64,000 nt of DNA. Origin: Burkholderiaceae bacterium (lineage in GTDB: Bacteria > Pseudomonadota > Gammaproteobacteria > Burkholderiales > Burkholderiaceae_C). This document shows positions 63,280 to 64,000 of the stretch, one piece after another. Within the stretch, counting starts at the first letter, position 1. Each line of letters begins with the position of its first letter. Position numbers and translations under genes: made by a program. The DNA is taken from positions 62,001 through 126,000 of the forward strand of contig CAJYPV010000007.1 of the NCBI GenBank assembly GCA_913776825.1, given 5' to 3'. The notes under the pieces were generated by a model. The model was given only the letters and a program-made list of their open reading frames with translations. It was not told the DNA's origin and searched no databases.

Positions 63280-64000
63280 TCAAGCGTACAGAGGGTTGAC
63301 CTTGTCGACGTTGATGCCGTAGCGCTTGATCGCCTCGGCCACGGCGGACGCCGGGATCTTGCCTTCGTCGGCCAGGCTCTTCAGCGCGGCGACGACGATG
63401 TAATGGCGGTTGATCTCGAAGTGCTCGCGCAGCTTGGAACGGAAGTCGCTGCGACCGAAGCCGTCGGTGCCCAGCACCTTGTACTGGCGACCCGTCGGGA
63501 TGTAGGCGCGGATCTGCTCGGCATACGCCTTCATGTAGTCGGTCGAGGCGATCACCGGACCCTGCACCTTGCTCAGCTGCTGGGTGACGTAAGGCACGCA
63601 GGCCAGCTCGGTCGGGTGCAGCAGGTTCCAGCGCTCGGCGTTCTGGCCGTCGCGGGCCAGCTCGTTGAAGCTGGGGCAGGACCAGACATTCGCGCCGACG
63701 CCCCAGTCGGCTTCCAGCAGCTTCTTGGCGGCCTGGCTTTCGCGCAGGATGGTGCCCGAGCCCAGCAGGTTGACCGTCAGCGGATGCGGCGCGGCATCTT
63801 CCAGCAGGTACATGCCCTTGAGGATCTGTTCCTCGGTGCCGACCTTCAGGCCAGGCATCGGGTAGTTCTCGTTGAGCAGGGTCAGGTAGAAGAAGACGTT
63901 CTCCTGGTTCTCGACCATGCGCTTCAGGCCGGAATGCAGGATCACCGCGACTTCATGGGCGAAGGTCGGGTCGTAGCTGATGCAGTTCGGGATGGTGCCG
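63280..64000 (-). CDS. aceE: Pyruvate dehydrogenase E1 component (homodimeric AceE), C-terminal part, cut by the window edge
   Basis: The last 240 codons or so of the thiamine-diphosphate-dependent E1; the full protein is about 890-900 residues, and the rest lies beyond position 64000. Visible AceE signatures are NCISYDPTFAHEVAVILHSGLKRM, QENVFFYLTLLNENYPMPG, LLGSGTILRESQAAKKLLE, WSCPSFNELARDGQ, GPVIASTDYMKAYAEQIRAYIP and VLGTDGFGRSDFRSKLREHFE. It is the first gene of the aceE-aceF-lpdA operon on the minus strand. Confidence 0.97.
   Translation of the reverse strand, partial: GTIPNCISYDPTFAHEVAVILHSGLKRMVENQENVFFYLTLLNENYPMPGLKVGTEEQILKGMYLLEDAAPHPLTVNLLGSGTILRESQAAKKLLEADWGVGANVWSCPSFNELARDGQNAERWNLLHPTELACVPYVTQQLSKVQGPVIASTDYMKAYAEQIRAYIPTGRQYKVLGTDGFGRSDFRSKLREHFEINRHYIVVAALKSLADEGKIPASAVAEAIKRYGINVDKVNPLYA

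Overview
The window is a GC-rich (roughly two-thirds G+C), gene-dense chromosomal segment. Its gene content points to a betaproteobacterium of the order Burkholderiales, most likely a Roseateles/Mitsuaria/Rubrivivax-type member (Sphaerotilaceae-like). The indicators are the yciB-bolA-ppiC block, glnA upstream of a DUF4124 gene and ntrBC, class I phaC-phaA-phaB, a pyruvate dehydrogenase operon whose lpdA carries its own lipoyl domain, and a Burkholderiales-style branched-chain-type ABC transporter next to an acyl-CoA synthetase. The genus is inferred; there is no rRNA in the window. I found no tRNA, rRNA, CRISPR, insertion sequence, prophage or replication origin.

Layout. 1-2.6 kb: an unrecognised 854-residue, internally duplicated, leucine-rich-repeat-like protein. 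2.65-10.3 kb (minus): acyl-CoA synthetase, then a periplasmic binding protein, livH, livM, livG, livF; a 124-bp palindrome and three tandem hairpin repeats separate the binding protein from the permeases. 10.6-16.9 kb: selO-msrB, yciB-bolA, ppiC, a DUF2062 gene, and a divergent ybbA-like/tesA pair whose start codons overlap. 17.2-21 kb: an SDR dehydrogenase, three near-identical copies of a tiny exported protein with conserved leaders (a methyltransferase gene lies between copies 1 and 2), and a glycine-zipper protein. 21.1-28.4 kb: an aromatic catabolism cluster (IclR regulator; metallo-beta-lactamase-fold protein, flavin hydroxylase, DUF2783 partner, hmgA, fahA). 28.5-36 kb: FecR-domain W/Y-rich protein, peptide deformylase, MBL hydrolase, ntrC, ntrB, DUF4124 protein. 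36.5-43.5 kb: glnA with a sigma-54 promoter and NtrC-like sites, a CinA-type domain protein, EI24 membrane protein, fatty acid hydroxylase, polysaccharide deacetylase, beta-propeller protein. 43.9-52.5 kb: AIM24 protein, IclR regulator, a signal-less OpuAC-like protein with a VOC protein, and phaC-phaA-phaB-iclR. 52.5-64 kb: pgeF, maiA, NUDIX hydrolase, lapD-lapG, HDOD protein, ornithine cyclodeaminase family protein and aceE(partial)-aceF-lpdA.

How the parts connect. hmgA, fahA and the separately located maiA complete the homogentisate route to fumarate and acetoacetate, and the flavin hydroxylase with DUF2783 probably feeds it. PDH, phaA, phaB and phaC lead from pyruvate to polyhydroxybutyrate. 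NtrB/NtrC sit beside their classical target glnA, and phaC has an unexpectedly good sigma-54 promoter with an upstream dyad, which suggests nitrogen (or another enhancer-binding-protein) control of storage polymer synthesis. LapD/LapG is a c-di-GMP-controlled adhesin-release pair.

The most unusual items are the triplicated small exported protein with two TonB-box-like motifs, the sigma-54-like phaC promoter, the duplicated LRR-like protein at the left edge, and the large palindrome in the liv operon. All product names come from motif reading; no similarity search was possible.
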